64,000 bases of DNA from Thermosyntropha sp. (GTDB lineage: Bacteria > Bacillota > Syntrophomonadia > Syntrophomonadales > Syntrophomonadaceae), in the NCBI RefSeq assembly GCF_017656155.1, contig NZ_JACDOH010000003.1:1-64000 (forward strand), in the 5' to 3' direction. The translations under genes and the position numbers were made by a program. Positions within the stretch are counted from its first letter, which is position 1; every line of letters begins with the position of its first letter. The notes under the pieces are model-generated. The model did not search any database. It had not been told where the DNA came from and was given only the letters and a program-made list of their open reading frames with translations. This document shows, one piece after another, positions 50,208 through 59,569 of the stretch.

Positions 50208-52353
50208 CTAATTCGCTTCCTTTCAATTCGCGTGCTATGTTTTCCGGATATTCTATCCTTTTGTGATAAATCCCGTCTAAAACTTTGCAGAATGCTTCCG
50301 CCGCAACATTAAGATCCCGGAAAGTAAGCTCACAAAGATCTAGCTGTCCGTCATCTAATTTTTCTTTTATTACTTTGTGTACCATTTGTTCTATATTCTC
50401 TGGCGTAGGATCAGAAAGAGATCGGACAGCTGCCTCTACTGAATCAGCCAACATAACTAAAGCTACTTCCTTACTTTGCGGCTTCGGACCTTCATACCTA
50501 AAACTTTCCTCACTTATCTGTTCATGTTCTTCTAAAGCCCGACTGTAAAAATAGCGTGCCAGGCTGGTTCCATGATGCTGTTCGATAAAATCCATAATTA
50601 CCCGGGGCAGTTTTGCCTCTCGGGCTAACTCTAACCCTTCTTTAACATGTGAAGTAATAATAAGGGCACTCAATGCAGGGGCAATCTTTTCATGAGGATT
50701 TTCTCCTCCCCGCTGATTTTCAATAAAATATTCCGGCCTTTTAAGCTTGCCAATATCGTGATAATATGCTCCTACCCTTACCAGTAAAGAATTGGCTCCT
50801 ATCGCCTCAGCTGCTGCTTCTGCCAGATTTCCCACTAAAAGACTGTGGTGATATGTGCTGGGAGCCTCCAGCAAAAGCCTCCTTAAAAGATAATGGTTCG
50901 GGTTTGATAGCTCTAAAAGCTTTATCATGCTGGTTATAGAAAAGGCAGTTTCTAGATAAGGCAGAGCTCCTATCATAAGTACTGCCGAAAGCAAACCATT
51001 GACAGTTCCTATGGCAATACCTGTAAAAACCAGACTGAGGCTGATGTTTCCGCTTATAAAAATAAGGGTTATTATTGTTATTATATCAGCTAAAGCCACA
51101 TAAATACCCGCTTTAGCTAGGTCAGAAGTCTGGCTTAATTTATAAACCTTAAAAACCCCTACCGTTCCCCCAACAAAGGCTACAATGGCATAAAAAAGCT
51201 GGTTGCCCTCAGTAAGCAACCCCACATATAAAGCCATAATCATAGTTATAAAATAGGCCAAACGGTTATCCAAAAGAATAGCAATAAGCATAGAGCCTGC
51301 CGCCACCGGAGCGGCATACCCCATAAGACTGTTAAGTTCTGGTTTAGCCCCTATCTTTATGATAGTAAGAAAGCGGGTGATGAGCAGTATTAGAATAAAA
51401 ATAAGTCCAATAAGTAAAAGTAAAGGCGAGCTGTCATATATATGCTTATAATACCGGCGTAAAAACTCAATTATGAGCCAAAAGGTAATAAGCACAAAAA
51501 TCCCTGCTCCAACCAGGGTTAAAGGATAGCTCTTGCTCTTTTGAAGGCCTAACTGTTCAAGAATAGATATCTGCTCCTCAGTAACCCGATCTCCTTCTCG
51601 GACGATTATCTCTCCTGCTTTAATCGTTTTCTGTACCGGCTGCACTGCATCAGTGGCTTCTTTTATCGCTTTTTCCGTTGCCTCTTTATTATAAATCATA
51701 TTGGGACGCATAAACCCAGCAACCGTTATTTTTATTATTGCTTTAGCCTGTGCAGTATATGGAAGAGCATCTATTTCACTTTTTACCTGTTCCAAAGTAG
51801 CAGGAAGGGCCTCTTCAGTTATAGGTTTCTGCATTGTCTTATAAATTACAGTCCATGAAGCCTGATGAATCTGTGCTAAATCAGCATTTCCCACTTGTAA
51901 AATATAGCGGGCAAGCTCATAATATGAAAACTCCGGTTTAAAATCTTTATCAGCAACTGCTCCCTCAAGAATCTGCTTAATCTTTTGCTCCTTATCTTCT
52001 GCTTCACTGTTTAATACATGGCTTAATGAGGTATAAAAACTGTCAACTTCTTCCTTGGCATTAGAAAGTGCAAAATTATCCTCCTGATACACCTTCTGAA
52101 CCTTACTGGCAGCCTGAGCTTTAAGCTCAGCGGTTTTCTTCTCATCAATTACGACAGCAGTTACATTAGATTGTATGTCACGGGTAGCAACTTCATCCGG
52201 TTTCAGAGAAAGCTGATGAGGACTGAAGTTGCTAAAAAGAATAGCAATAGTTATACTAAAAAAGAATAAGACTCCAAGGGTCTTTTGAACCTTGGGATTA
52301 GTAAAAAATTCTCTTATCTTACAGGAATTTAATTTCAAGATATCACGCAGCAT
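50185..52353 (-). CDS. pgpH: Membrane HD-domain c-di-AMP phosphodiesterase PgpH (YqfF)
   Basis: 722 aa. N-terminal membrane helix, an extracytoplasmic 7TMR-HDED domain (residues about 50-280), seven membrane helices (about 285-470; LTLVGAGIFVLITFWLIIEF first), and a cytosolic HD domain: STYHHSLLVGNLAEAAAEAI, RVGAYYHDIGKLKRPEYFIE, SHVKEGLELAREAKLP, DFIEQHHGTSLARYFY and LADSVEAAVRSL. Family knowledge: PgpH of Listeria hydrolyses c-di-AMP to pApA. Significant because opuA in this window has a c-di-AMP riboswitch. Between phoH and ybeY. Confidence 0.95.
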   Translation of the reverse strand: MLRDILKLNSCKIREFFTNPKVQKTLGVLFFFSITIAILFSNFSPHQLSLKPDEVATRDIQSNVTAVVIDEKKTAELKAQAASKVQKVYQEDNFALSNAKEEVDSFYTSLSHVLNSEAEDKEQKIKQILEGAVADKDFKPEFSYYELARYILQVGNADLAQIHQASWTVIYKTMQKPITEEALPATLEQVKSEIDALPYTAQAKAIIKITVAGFMRPNMIYNKEATEKAIKEATDAVQPVQKTIKAGEIIVREGDRVTEEQISILEQLGLQKSKSYPLTLVGAGIFVLITFWLIIEFLRRYYKHIYDSSPLLLLIGLIFILILLITRFLTIIKIGAKPELNSLMGYAAPVAAGSMLIAILLDNRLAYFITMIMALYVGLLTEGNQLFYAIVAFVGGTVGVFKVYKLSQTSDLAKAGIYVALADIITIITLIFISGNISLSLVFTGIAIGTVNGLLSAVLMIGALPYLETAFSITSMIKLLELSNPNHYLLRRLLLEAPSTYHHSLLVGNLAEAAAEAIGANSLLVRVGAYYHDIGKLKRPEYFIENQRGGENPHEKIAPALSALIITSHVKEGLELAREAKLPRVIMDFIEQHHGTSLARYFYSRALEEHEQISEESFRYEGPKPQSKEVALVMLADSVEAAVRSLSDPTPENIEQMVHKVIKEKLDDGQLDLCELTFRDLNVAAEAFCKVLDGIYHKRIEYPENIARELKGSELDGDCNNK

Positions 52354-52390
52354 AAATACTCTCCCTCAATCAAAAGCTTTTAAAAGGCTT

Positions 52391-53353
52391 CTATTCTTTA
52401 GCCTCATAAGCTTCATAAGCATCAATAATTCTTTGCACCAGGGGATGCCTTATAACATCTTCTTTAGTCAGATACTGAAATGCAATCCCTTTAACACTTT
52501 TCAATATCTTCTGAACTTCAACTAGCCCTGAATAATCTTCCTTTGGTAAGTCTACCTGAGTTACATCTCCAGTTATTACAGCCTTAGAACCAAATCCAAG
52601 TCTGGTTAAAAACATCTTCATCTGCTGCGGTGTAGTATTTTGGGCCTCATCTAAAATAATAAAGGCATCATTTAAAGTTCTTCCCCTCATATAAGCTAAG
52701 GGAGCAATTTCAATAACATTCTTTTCCATATACCTTTGGGTAACATCTACCCCTAATACATCAAAAAGCCCATCATACAAAGGTCTTAAATATGGATTTA
52801 CCTTTTCAATAAAATCACCGGGCAAAAATCCCAATTTTTCTCCGGCTTCTACCGCCGGCCTTACCAATATAATCCTCTCCACTTCCCGGTTTTTAAGCGC
52901 ACGAACAGCCATAACTACTGCCAGATAAGTTTTTCCCGTACCTGCTGGTCCAATTCCAAAAACTATGTCATTTTCCAGGATAGCTTCTATATACTTCCTC
53001 TGGCCTAAAGTCTTGGCTTTTATTAGTTTTCCTCGTGCTGTCTTCAAAAGTGTACCTGAAACAATATCCTGATGTTTTACCTTATCTCCACATCTTATCA
53101 AATTGCTGTAATAATTTATATCATTTATTGTTATCTGTCCTTCACTCTCCAATACATCCATAAGGCGATGTAAAAGTTCATAAGTTTCTTCAACCTCTTC
53201 TTCATTTCCCCGAATATATATGTCTCCTCCCCGGGCAAAAATATCCGCTGAACAAACATCTTTTAGATGGCGTAGATTTTCATCATTTACTCCAAAAAAA
53301 GCTGCTGCTTTACCATTATCCTGAATAGATATTCTGGCTTCCTTTTCCGTCAA
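52391..53353 (-). CDS. phoH: PhoH family ATPase
   Basis: 320 aa. N-terminal KH-like part (FFGVNDENLRHLKDVCSADI, FARGGDIYIRGNEEEVEETY), then the P-loop domain: FGIGPAGTGKTYLAVVMAVR, IILVRPAVEAGEKLGFLPGD, AFIILDEAQNTTPQQMKMFL and TRLGFGSKAVITGDVTQVDL. Linked to RNA metabolism with YbeY. TTG 53353 chosen with GGGGG 7 nt upstream; a TTG at 53359 lies too close. First gene of the series phoH-pgpH-ybeY-dgkA-cdd-era. Confidence 0.95.
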   Translation of the reverse strand: MTEKEARISIQDNGKAAAFFGVNDENLRHLKDVCSADIFARGGDIYIRGNEEEVEETYELLHRLMDVLESEGQITINDINYYSNLIRCGDKVKHQDIVSGTLLKTARGKLIKAKTLGQRKYIEAILENDIVFGIGPAGTGKTYLAVVMAVRALKNREVERIILVRPAVEAGEKLGFLPGDFIEKVNPYLRPLYDGLFDVLGVDVTQRYMEKNVIEIAPLAYMRGRTLNDAFIILDEAQNTTPQQMKMFLTRLGFGSKAVITGDVTQVDLPKEDYSGLVEVQKILKSVKGIAFQYLTKEDVIRHPLVQRIIDAYEAYEAKE

Positions 53354-53472
53354 AAACAATCCCCCTATTTATTTAGTAATTTATATCTTACTTATTATAT
53401 CACATGATTTTTGTCAATCACCAATTTTACATAGAATGGTAATAAATCTCTCAACCTAATCTTTAAAACTCA

Positions 53473-53501
53473 TTGACCTTAATTTTTATAAGTATTATAA
53501 T
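53473..53501 (+). promoter_or_regulatory. Promoter of the thiamine transporter operon
   Basis: TTGACC (53473-53478) and a perfect TATAAT (53496-53501) with 17-nt spacing, 17 nt before the TPP aptamer. Confidence 0.75.
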
Positions 53502-53518
53502 TATCCTCAAATTTAATA

Positions 53519-53606
53519 CCGAGGGGAGCTGGACCTTTCCGGCTGAGAGTGGGCAAAAAGGAGCCCTGACCCTTGAACCTGATCTGGGTAATGCCAGCGT
53601 AGGGAA
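53519..53606 (+). ncRNA. TPP riboswitch
   Basis: Contains the THI-element core: GAGGGGAGCTGG, GGCTGAGAGTGGG, TGACCCTTGAACCTGATCTG and GGGTAATGCCAGCGTAGGGA. TPP binding normally switches off the downstream genes. It precedes the thiamine-binding protein and transporter, so the operon is expressed on thiamine shortage. Confidence 0.97.
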
Positions 53607-53620
53607 TAATTAGCCAAAAA

Positions 53621-53663
53621 GGCTGCTTATTACCTTTCCAGCTGGTAAAAGCAGCCATTTTTA
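53621..53663 (+). terminator. Terminator controlled by the TPP riboswitch
   Basis: GGCTGCTT (53621-53628) and AAGCAGCC (53649-53656), with an inner TTACC/GGTAA, followed by ATTTTTATT. It lies between aptamer and first gene. Confidence 0.85.
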
Positions 53664-53685
53664 TTGGGAAAGGAGGTAAATTAAC

Positions 53686-53976
53686 ATGCCGGAAGCCCAT
53701 TTAAGCCTGAAAATATTGCCGGTAGTTGAAGAAAACAAAATATATGAAATGGTAGATAAAGCTATTGAAGTCCTTATTGATTCAGGCCTCAACTATGTGG
53801 TAGGCCCTTCCGAAACTACGGTAGAAGGTGATTTAGATACCCTTTTAGATTTAGTTAAAAAAGCAAATCAGATTTGTATCGAAAACGGTGCGCCCAGAGT
53901 AGTATCAGTTATAACCATCGACTATAAGCCTGGCGGAGTGACTATAGATGAAAAAATCGGCAAATATCGCCCATAA
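53686..53976 (+). CDS. Thiamine-binding protein family (MTH1187/YkoF-type)
   Basis: 96 aa of the PF01910 thiamine-binding family, a ferredoxin-like fold. Seen: AHLSLKILPVVEENKIYEMV, VDKAIEVLIDSGLNYVVGPS, ETTVEGDLDTLLDLVKKANQ and GAPRVVSVITIDYKPGGVTI. First gene behind the TPP riboswitch, with AGGAGG before the ATG. Probably a cytosolic carrier or sensor of thiamine or its pyrimidine part. Overlaps the permease start by 29 nt. Confidence 0.92.
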   Translation: MPEAHLSLKILPVVEENKIYEMVDKAIEVLIDSGLNYVVGPSETTVEGDLDTLLDLVKKANQICIENGAPRVVSVITIDYKPGGVTIDEKIGKYRP

Positions 53977-54724
53977 TGCAGCTCCAGCTATAGCCCTGCT
54001 CTTTTTATTATTTTTATGGGAATTCGGAGTTAGGTTTTATGAAATTAAGCCCTGGATTCTTCCCGGTCCGGTTAAAGTTTTGTCTTCACTTATCAAAGAG
54101 CATAATCTGCTTTTAATGCATACAGGGATAACCCTTTTTGAAGCATTAACCGGATTCTTGCTTGCCGTAATCCTGGCATTTATAACAGCTTTTTTGCTTA
54201 CCCATGTGGAGTGGCTTAACCGGGCATTTTATCCGCTCCTTATTATATCCCAGACCGTCCCTCTTATAGTCCTGGCAGTGCTTTTTACACTGTGGTTCGG
54301 CTGGGGATTAACTCCTAAAATAATAATCGTAGTTCTGGTATGTTTTTTCCCGGTTACCATCAATTTTATTGAAGGCATTAACTCGGTAGACCCGGATCAG
54401 GTCCATTTATTCCGCTCCATGGGTGCAAATAAATGGACCATATTCAGACTGGTAAAACTGCCTTCTGCCCTCCCTGCCTTCTTCTCCGGCCTCAGAATTG
54501 CTGCTACTTACAGCATTATGGCAGCAGTAATCGGAGAATGGCTGGGAGCACAAAAAGGCCTTGGTTATTTTATGACTTTAAAACAGAAAAGCTTTGCTAT
54601 AGATGAAGTCTTAGCTGCCGTCTTTATTATCTGTCTTATGAGTTTTTTACTCGTAAAAGCAGTAGATTTTTTAGAATACATCATGTTGCCCTGGAATCGC
54701 ATAAATGAAAATGGAAAATATTAA
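53948..54724 (+). CDS. thiX: ABC transporter permease, thiamine precursor (ThiX-type)
   Basis: 258 aa, six membrane segments ([74 protein letters not shown]). EAA-type loop: [22 protein letters not shown] region near residue 160. Belongs to the SsuC/TauC-like permeases. Its ATG lies inside the 3' end of the thiamine-binding gene, with GGAG 10 nt upstream. Works with ThiY and ThiZ to import the HMP precursor. Confidence 0.9.
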   Translation: MKKSANIAHNAAPAIALLFLLFLWEFGVRFYEIKPWILPGPVKVLSSLIKEHNLLLMHTGITLFEALTGFLLAVILAFITAFLLTHVEWLNRAFYPLLIISQTVPLIVLAVLFTLWFGWGLTPKIIIVVLVCFFPVTINFIEGINSVDPDQVHLFRSMGANKWTIFRLVKLPSALPAFFSGLRIAATYSIMAAVIGEWLGAQKGLGYFMTLKQKSFAIDEVLAAVFIICLMSFLLVKAVDFLEYIMLPWNRINENGKY

Positions 54725-54738
54725 AAAGGAGGAATAAA

Positions 54739-55722
54739 ATGCGGCGAAAGTTAAGTTTTATCTTGATTTTAACCTTAATTTTATCTCTGCTTCCCGGCTG
54801 CAGCTTGAAGCCAGAAAAAAATCAAAGCCTTACCAAAGTAACCGTAGTCTTGGACTGGTTTCCAAATACAAACCACAGCGGACTTTATGTGGCTAAAGAC
54901 AAAGGTTTTTATAAAGATGAAGGACTGGATGTAGAAATAGTTCAACCTTCAGAAGGAGGCACCCCGCAGCTTATAGCTGCCGGAAAGGGAGATTTTGGCA
55001 TAAGCTATCAGGAAGAAGTAACCTATGCCCGGGTTCAGGATATCCCTATAGTAGCTATTGCTGCTGTTATTCAGCACAATACCTCAGGATTCGCCTCCCC
55101 CAAAAGCAAAAATATAAAAACCCCTAAAGACTTTGAAAACAAAACTTACGGCGGCTGGGGATCTCCCATGGAAAATGCCATGATAAAAACCTTGATGGAT
55201 AAATATGGCGCAGATTTTAATAAAGTCCACATTGTTAATATAGGCTCAGCCGACTTTTTTACCAGCATAGAAAAAGACATTGACTTTGCCTGGATATACT
55301 ACGGCTGGACCGGTATAGAAGCTGAACTTAAAAAAATCGACTTGAACTTTATAAAGCTGCGAGATGAACATGAAGCATTCGATTTTTACACACCAGTGAT
55401 TATAACAAGTGAAGACAAAATAAAAAACAACCCAGAGCTGATCAAAAAATTTATGCGGGCAACAGCTAAAGGCTATGAATTTGCAATAAAAAACCCGGAA
55501 GAAGCAGCAGACATCCTGCTCAAAGAAGTGCCTGAACTTAACCCGGATTTAGTAAAAGCCAGCCAAAAATATTTGGCAAAAGAATATAAATCTGACGCTC
55601 CGCGCTGGGGAGAAATGAAACTGGAAGTATGGGAAAAATACGCTGATTTCATGTATGAAAATAAAATCATAGAAAAAAATATAGATCCCCAAAAGGCTTT
55701 CACCAATGATTTTCTGCCTTAA
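54739..55722 (+). CDS. thiY: HMP/thiamine-precursor ABC substrate-binding lipoprotein (ThiY-type)
   Basis: 327 aa NMT1/THI5-like protein. Signal with lipobox LLPGC (Cys21). Body: [75 protein letters not shown] and [17 protein letters not shown]. These are the landmarks of proteins binding formylaminopyrimidine or HMP. Located between permease and ATPase and behind a TPP riboswitch, which supports the pyrimidine substrate. Confidence 0.92.
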   Translation: MRRKLSFILILTLILSLLPGCSLKPEKNQSLTKVTVVLDWFPNTNHSGLYVAKDKGFYKDEGLDVEIVQPSEGGTPQLIAAGKGDFGISYQEEVTYARVQDIPIVAIAAVIQHNTSGFASPKSKNIKTPKDFENKTYGGWGSPMENAMIKTLMDKYGADFNKVHIVNIGSADFFTSIEKDIDFAWIYYGWTGIEAELKKIDLNFIKLRDEHEAFDFYTPVIITSEDKIKNNPELIKKFMRATAKGYEFAIKNPEEAADILLKEVPELNPDLVKASQKYLAKEYKSDAPRWGEMKLEVWEKYADFMYENKIIEKNIDPQKAFTNDFLP

Positions 55723-55749
55723 AACAAATAAAAAGGGAGCCTTCTTCTT

Positions 55750-56460
55750 ATGTCCAAAGTCCAAGTAATAGAGATATGTAAAACTTTAGATCAGCTTTAT
55801 ACCCTGGATAATATATCCTTGACATTGAACCCGCAGGAATGTGTTGTAATTTTAGGGCCTAGCGGATGCGGCAAAAGCACGCTTTTTAACATAATATCAG
55901 GGCTAATAAAGCCTGATAAAGGGAAAATAATCATCGATGGTCAGGATTACACCGGCAAAACCGGAAGGGTTGGCTATATGCAGCAAAAAGACCTTTTGCT
56001 GCCATTTCGCACCGTTCTCGACAACATAGCCCTTCCTCTGGTGGTTAAAGGAGAAAGCTTAAAACAAGCAAGAAATAAAGCAAAAAGCTACCTTTCAGAA
56101 TTCGGGCTTGTCGGTTTTGAAAACTACTATCCCCGCCAGCTTTCCGGGGGGATGAGACAGCGGGCAGCCCTGCTTCGCACTTATCTTTTTGCCAGTGATA
56201 TTATGCTTTTAGATGAACCATTTGCTGCATTAGATGCTATTACCAGGCATAAAATGCAGCTCTGGCTCATAAACCTGCGCAGCCAGTATAATCCTTCCAT
56301 ACTTTTTATAACGCATGATATTGAAGAGGCTTTGCTCCTGGGGGATAGAATTTATGTCTTTTCCCCCCTTCCCGCCCGGATAATCGGCGAATTCAATGTT
56401 AAAGGCTTATCCGAACCTGAAAAAAACAAATACAAAAAGAAAATCATAGAGCTTTTATAA
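55750..56460 (+). CDS. thiZ: ABC transporter ATPase, thiamine precursor (ThiZ-type)
   Basis: 236 aa. Walker A GPSGCGKSTLFN, Q-loop GYMQQKDLLLPFRTVLDNIA, signature LSGGMRQRAALLRTY, Walker B IMLLDEPFAALDAITRHKM and His switch LFITHDIEEALLLGDRI. Powers ThiX. Ends the operon, followed by a terminator. Related to the nitrate/sulfonate-type ATPases. Confidence 0.93.
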   Translation: MSKVQVIEICKTLDQLYTLDNISLTLNPQECVVILGPSGCGKSTLFNIISGLIKPDKGKIIIDGQDYTGKTGRVGYMQQKDLLLPFRTVLDNIALPLVVKGESLKQARNKAKSYLSEFGLVGFENYYPRQLSGGMRQRAALLRTYLFASDIMLLDEPFAALDAITRHKMQLWLINLRSQYNPSILFITHDIEEALLLGDRIYVFSPLPARIIGEFNVKGLSEPEKNKYKKKIIELL

Positions 56461-56468
56461 AATATAAG

Positions 56469-56489
56469 ACGCGGGGTTTCCCGCGTTTT
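56469..56489. terminator. Terminator between thiZ and the activase operon
   Basis: ACGCGGG/CCCGCGT stem with a 4-nt loop, followed by TTTTA. It also borders the 3' end of the minus-strand activase gene. Confidence 0.8.
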
Positions 56490-57483
56490 ACACTACCTTT
56501 AAATTTCTCCTGTCTCCTTTATTAAGCGAAGTTTCCCACCTGCGGCAACGGTCTCCCCAGTAAGCTAATGGCTTATCATCCCTTTTGATACATACCACTT
56601 CGCAAAGGTTGGGACAGCCTCCGCATTCAAAACTTTTAGAAACAAATTCACCCTCTAATATGAACTCCTCACCCTTAAAAGCTGTTTTGATTCTTTTCTG
56701 TTCTATATACTCCTTGGCCAATACAGCTGCTCCAATAGCTCCCATTACATTATAATGTTCCGGTACATTTATTTTCATTTCAAGAAAATTTTCAAATGCC
56801 TTTCTAAGCCCGATATTAGCTGCAACTCCTCCCTGAAAAACTACCAGTTCTTCGATACGCTTTCCTTTGGCCACATTATTCATATAGTTTCTGACTAATG
56901 CCTCACATAATCCCATTAAAATATCCTCGACCGGATACCCCATCTGCTGTTTATGAATCATATCTGATTCGGCAAATACCCCGCAGCGCCCGGCAATTCG
57001 CACCGGCTGACTTGACAAAACTGCCTTTCTGCCAAATTCCTCAATAGGTATATTTAGCCTGGCTGCCTGCTGATCCAAAAAAGAGCCGGTTCCGGCCGCA
57101 CATACCGTATTCATGGCAAAATCAGTTACAATTCCTCTATCGAGTATAATTATTTTAGAATCCTGCCCCCCGATTTCAATTATAGTTTTAACCTCCGGAT
57201 AAAGGCAGGAAGCAGCTACGGCATGGGCAGTAATTTCATTTTTAACTACATCTGCCCCCAGCAAAATACTGGCTAAATGTCTTCCGCTTCCGGTAGTCCC
57301 TACCCCTCTGATTTCAAATTCTATTCCTTCTCCTTCTTTCAGCATTAAATATCCTTCTTTGATAGCCTTAACCGGATTTCCCTGGGTTCTTATATATACC
57401 TTTTTTTTAAGCTTGCCAGTCTGATCTATCAGAACAAAATTGCTGCTTACTGAACCTATGTCTACTCCCAGATAACAAATCAA
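56488..57483 (-). CDS. BadF/HgdC-type ATP-dependent activase
   Basis: 331 aa ASKHA-fold ATPase. Seen: YLGVDIGSVSSNFVLIDQTG, GTTGSGRHLASILLGADVVK, IIEIGGQDSKIIIL, DFAMNTVCAAGTGSFLDQQA (the Cys that in HgdC links the bridging 4Fe-4S cluster), VRIAGRCGVFAESDMIHKQQ (second such Cys) and VVFQGGVAANIGLRKAFENF. A C-terminal CGGCPNLCEVVCI adds four more Cys. Family knowledge: couples ATP hydrolysis to injection of a low-potential electron into a dehydratase or double-cubane protein. Partner genes follow upstream on the same strand. Confidence 0.92.
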   Translation of the reverse strand: MICYLGVDIGSVSSNFVLIDQTGKLKKKVYIRTQGNPVKAIKEGYLMLKEGEGIEFEIRGVGTTGSGRHLASILLGADVVKNEITAHAVAASCLYPEVKTIIEIGGQDSKIIILDRGIVTDFAMNTVCAAGTGSFLDQQAARLNIPIEEFGRKAVLSSQPVRIAGRCGVFAESDMIHKQQMGYPVEDILMGLCEALVRNYMNNVAKGKRIEELVVFQGGVAANIGLRKAFENFLEMKINVPEHYNVMGAIGAAVLAKEYIEQKRIKTAFKGEEFILEGEFVSKSFECGGCPNLCEVVCIKRDDKPLAYWGDRCRRWETSLNKGDRRNLKVV

Positions 57484-57501
57484 AATTATCGCACTCCTTT
57501 T

Positions 57502-58611
57502 CTAACCGAAAATTTCAACGGGAACTTTTGTCCCTTCTCTCTCCTTTTTGCGGCCCAGCATATCTACAAAGGCTTCCAACCGGGTAGATATACCAGCTGT
57601 TCCCGCATGTTCATCAAAATATAAAGTTATGCAGGGAATATTTTCTTCACCTTTTACCCGGTTTAGAACAGACTGAGCAACAATTTCTGGCATACAGGTT
57701 AAAGGGCCTATCTGAATTATCCCATCATAACCCCGGCGGGCAAAATCTACCGCACACCCTACTGTTTCCTGTCCATGCCCTCCTACCCAGGAACCTAAAT
57801 AAGCATGAGCACACTGGACAATATGCTTGTGATTTGATTTTCCCAAAATGCCCCCCAGAAGATGGTCATTTATCCAGCTGCTGGTATATACCGCCCGGCA
57901 GACTTCCGCATTTAACCTGCCTAAATGCCGGACAATATCATAATTGGCGGCAGGCTCTAATATAGTATATATTTCTCCTAACAAACCTATTTTCAATATA
58001 TTTTCTCCATGAAAATCCAAATTACAGAATGCATTTCTCGCTTCGGCTAATATATTATCAATCTTTTTTTTCGAATAAGCCTTATCTATAGATTCAAGGG
58101 CATAATCATATATGGACTCTGCCTTATCTTTTTCTTTTACCCTTGGTAAATAATACTCCAAGTCTTTCTCCATGACTTCTACGGCTTTAAGCTTATCCCA
58201 GGCAAATTTAACTGCCTTTAATGCCTCTAAAAAAGAAACATTTTCTGCTAAGTCCCTGATCTGAGTAAAAAGTTCTGATAACTTAAAATCTGGTGCTTCT
58301 AAAATAACCATTTTAAAATCATATCCTAAATCCTTTAAAATCTCACGTTCCACCTGGGCATAATAACCAAAGCGACAAGGTCCCCATCCCCCTGCCATAA
58401 CAATGGTATCTGCTCCTTTTTCTATAGCTTCAATAAAATTTCCCACATTTATTTTGAGCGGCATACAGGCAAATTCGGGAGAGTACTTTACTCCCAATTC
58501 AATAGTTTTTTTGGTAATGGGAGGAGGAGGAATCACTTCAAGTCTCAGACCTTCCAGCAGGGCTTTTATAGCTATACGGGTATTACCCATAGCAGGAAAT
58601 GTTACTTTCAC
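57502..58611 (-). CDS. DUF2229-type acyl-CoA dehydratase-related protein, larger partner
   Basis: 369 aa. Resembles the CoA-dehydratase/DUF2229 group. Seen: TFPAMGNTRIAIKALLEGL, GVKYSPEFACMPLKINVGN (CxPxK motif), ADTIVMAGGWGPCRFGYYAQ, SWVGGHGQETVGCAVDFARR, GYDGIIQIGPLTCMPEIVAQ and LYFDEHAGTAGISTRLEAFV. The repeated single Cys next to Pro or Gly are likely cluster ligands. Overlaps the upstream gene by 29 nt and lies 18 nt before the activase. Reaction unknown. Confidence 0.85.
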   Translation of the reverse strand: MKVTFPAMGNTRIAIKALLEGLRLEVIPPPPITKKTIELGVKYSPEFACMPLKINVGNFIEAIEKGADTIVMAGGWGPCRFGYYAQVEREILKDLGYDFKMVILEAPDFKLSELFTQIRDLAENVSFLEALKAVKFAWDKLKAVEVMEKDLEYYLPRVKEKDKAESIYDYALESIDKAYSKKKIDNILAEARNAFCNLDFHGENILKIGLLGEIYTILEPAANYDIVRHLGRLNAEVCRAVYTSSWINDHLLGGILGKSNHKHIVQCAHAYLGSWVGGHGQETVGCAVDFARRGYDGIIQIGPLTCMPEIVAQSVLNRVKGEENIPCITLYFDEHAGTAGISTRLEAFVDMLGRKKEREGTKVPVEIFG

Positions 58612-59569
58612 TGAGTTTTCTCCTCCTTATTAGCATATCGCAAAATGCTTCCAGTCTGGTCACGATTCCTCCTTCTCCCGTATGTTCATCCACCGTAAGA
58701 AGCATAAAAGGTTTCTTAACCTTTCGTTCAATAACCTCTCCAATAAGCGAATCAGGTCCGCAGCCAAAGCAGGCTACATATATAATTCCGTCAATATCCG
58801 AATTTTTGTCCATATAAAAAGCGCTTCCCACCATTTTCCTTCCTAAAGTCCAGAAAACCCGCTTTGGTAAACTGGCAGCTTCTTTTTCAATATCTTCCCC
58901 TTTTATATGTTCAGGCAGATGCACCTTAGCCCCCATATCTCTTAGCCGTTTTACTATAGACATGCTTATAAAATCATCGTATAAAGAGTAGCCATGCCCT
59001 AATACCCCTATATTTAAATCAGCCTTCTCAGACAAGAAAACCTCCTCACCTTCCCATACTTTTATAGCTTCTTGCCTGGTATAGCCTTGTCTAACTAATT
59101 CCCCAAACCTTTTATATTCTTCCAAGGCATAATTATATGCCTCTTTTATCTTTTTTTTATTGTTGGTAAAAAAGCTGCCTGTTTTTAATATTTCCTGTTT
59201 AAATCCTTTATCTGTACGGCTTAAATCGACCGTCATATCGATAATTTCCGGCAGTTCTTTTATACCTGCCTTAATCATATCAGGAAGCCCCATAAATTTA
59301 GGGCATATATAGCTTCTCGTCTCTATGCTTATAAATCTGGGAACAAATATATAATCTACATCCTTTTTTAATAAGTCGCTTACATGTCCATAATAGACCT
59401 TGATAGGGAAACATGCTTCATCAACCGCAAGATTAACACCAATGTCAACCGTTTTCTTACTGGTAGGGGAAGATTTAACTACTTCTGCTCCTAAAAAAGT
59501 AAAAAAAACTTTCCAAAGCGGATAATAGTAATAGTAAAATAATCCCTGCGGAATCCCTACCCTCTTCAT
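58583..59569 (-). CDS. DUF2229-type acyl-CoA dehydratase-related protein, smaller partner
   Basis: 328 aa paralogue-like partner. Seen: RVGIPQGLFYYYYYPLWKVF, NLAVDEACFPIKVYYGHVSD (CxPxK), ETRSYICPKFMGLPDMIK, GIIYVACFGCGPDSLIGEVI and LTVDEHTGEGGIVTRLEAFC. The DEHTGE/TRLEAF tail is shared with the neighbour, so the two may form a heterodimer with Cys-ligated clusters. In many Firmicutes related parts are fused into one very long protein with the activase; here they are three separate genes. The ATG overlaps the spoVAF stop by 4 nt. Confidence 0.85.
   Translation of the reverse strand: MKRVGIPQGLFYYYYYPLWKVFFTFLGAEVVKSSPTSKKTVDIGVNLAVDEACFPIKVYYGHVSDLLKKDVDYIFVPRFISIETRSYICPKFMGLPDMIKAGIKELPEIIDMTVDLSRTDKGFKQEILKTGSFFTNNKKKIKEAYNYALEEYKRFGELVRQGYTRQEAIKVWEGEEVFLSEKADLNIGVLGHGYSLYDDFISMSIVKRLRDMGAKVHLPEHIKGEDIEKEAASLPKRVFWTLGRKMVGSAFYMDKNSDIDGIIYVACFGCGPDSLIGEVIERKVKKPFMLLTVDEHTGEGGIVTRLEAFCDMLIRRRKLSESNISCYG

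Noticed and set aside
53479-53700. Minus-strand 73-codon frame over the TPP riboswitch
   Set aside because: It runs antisense through the aptamer and terminator, lacks a ribosome-binding site and is explained by the RNA element.
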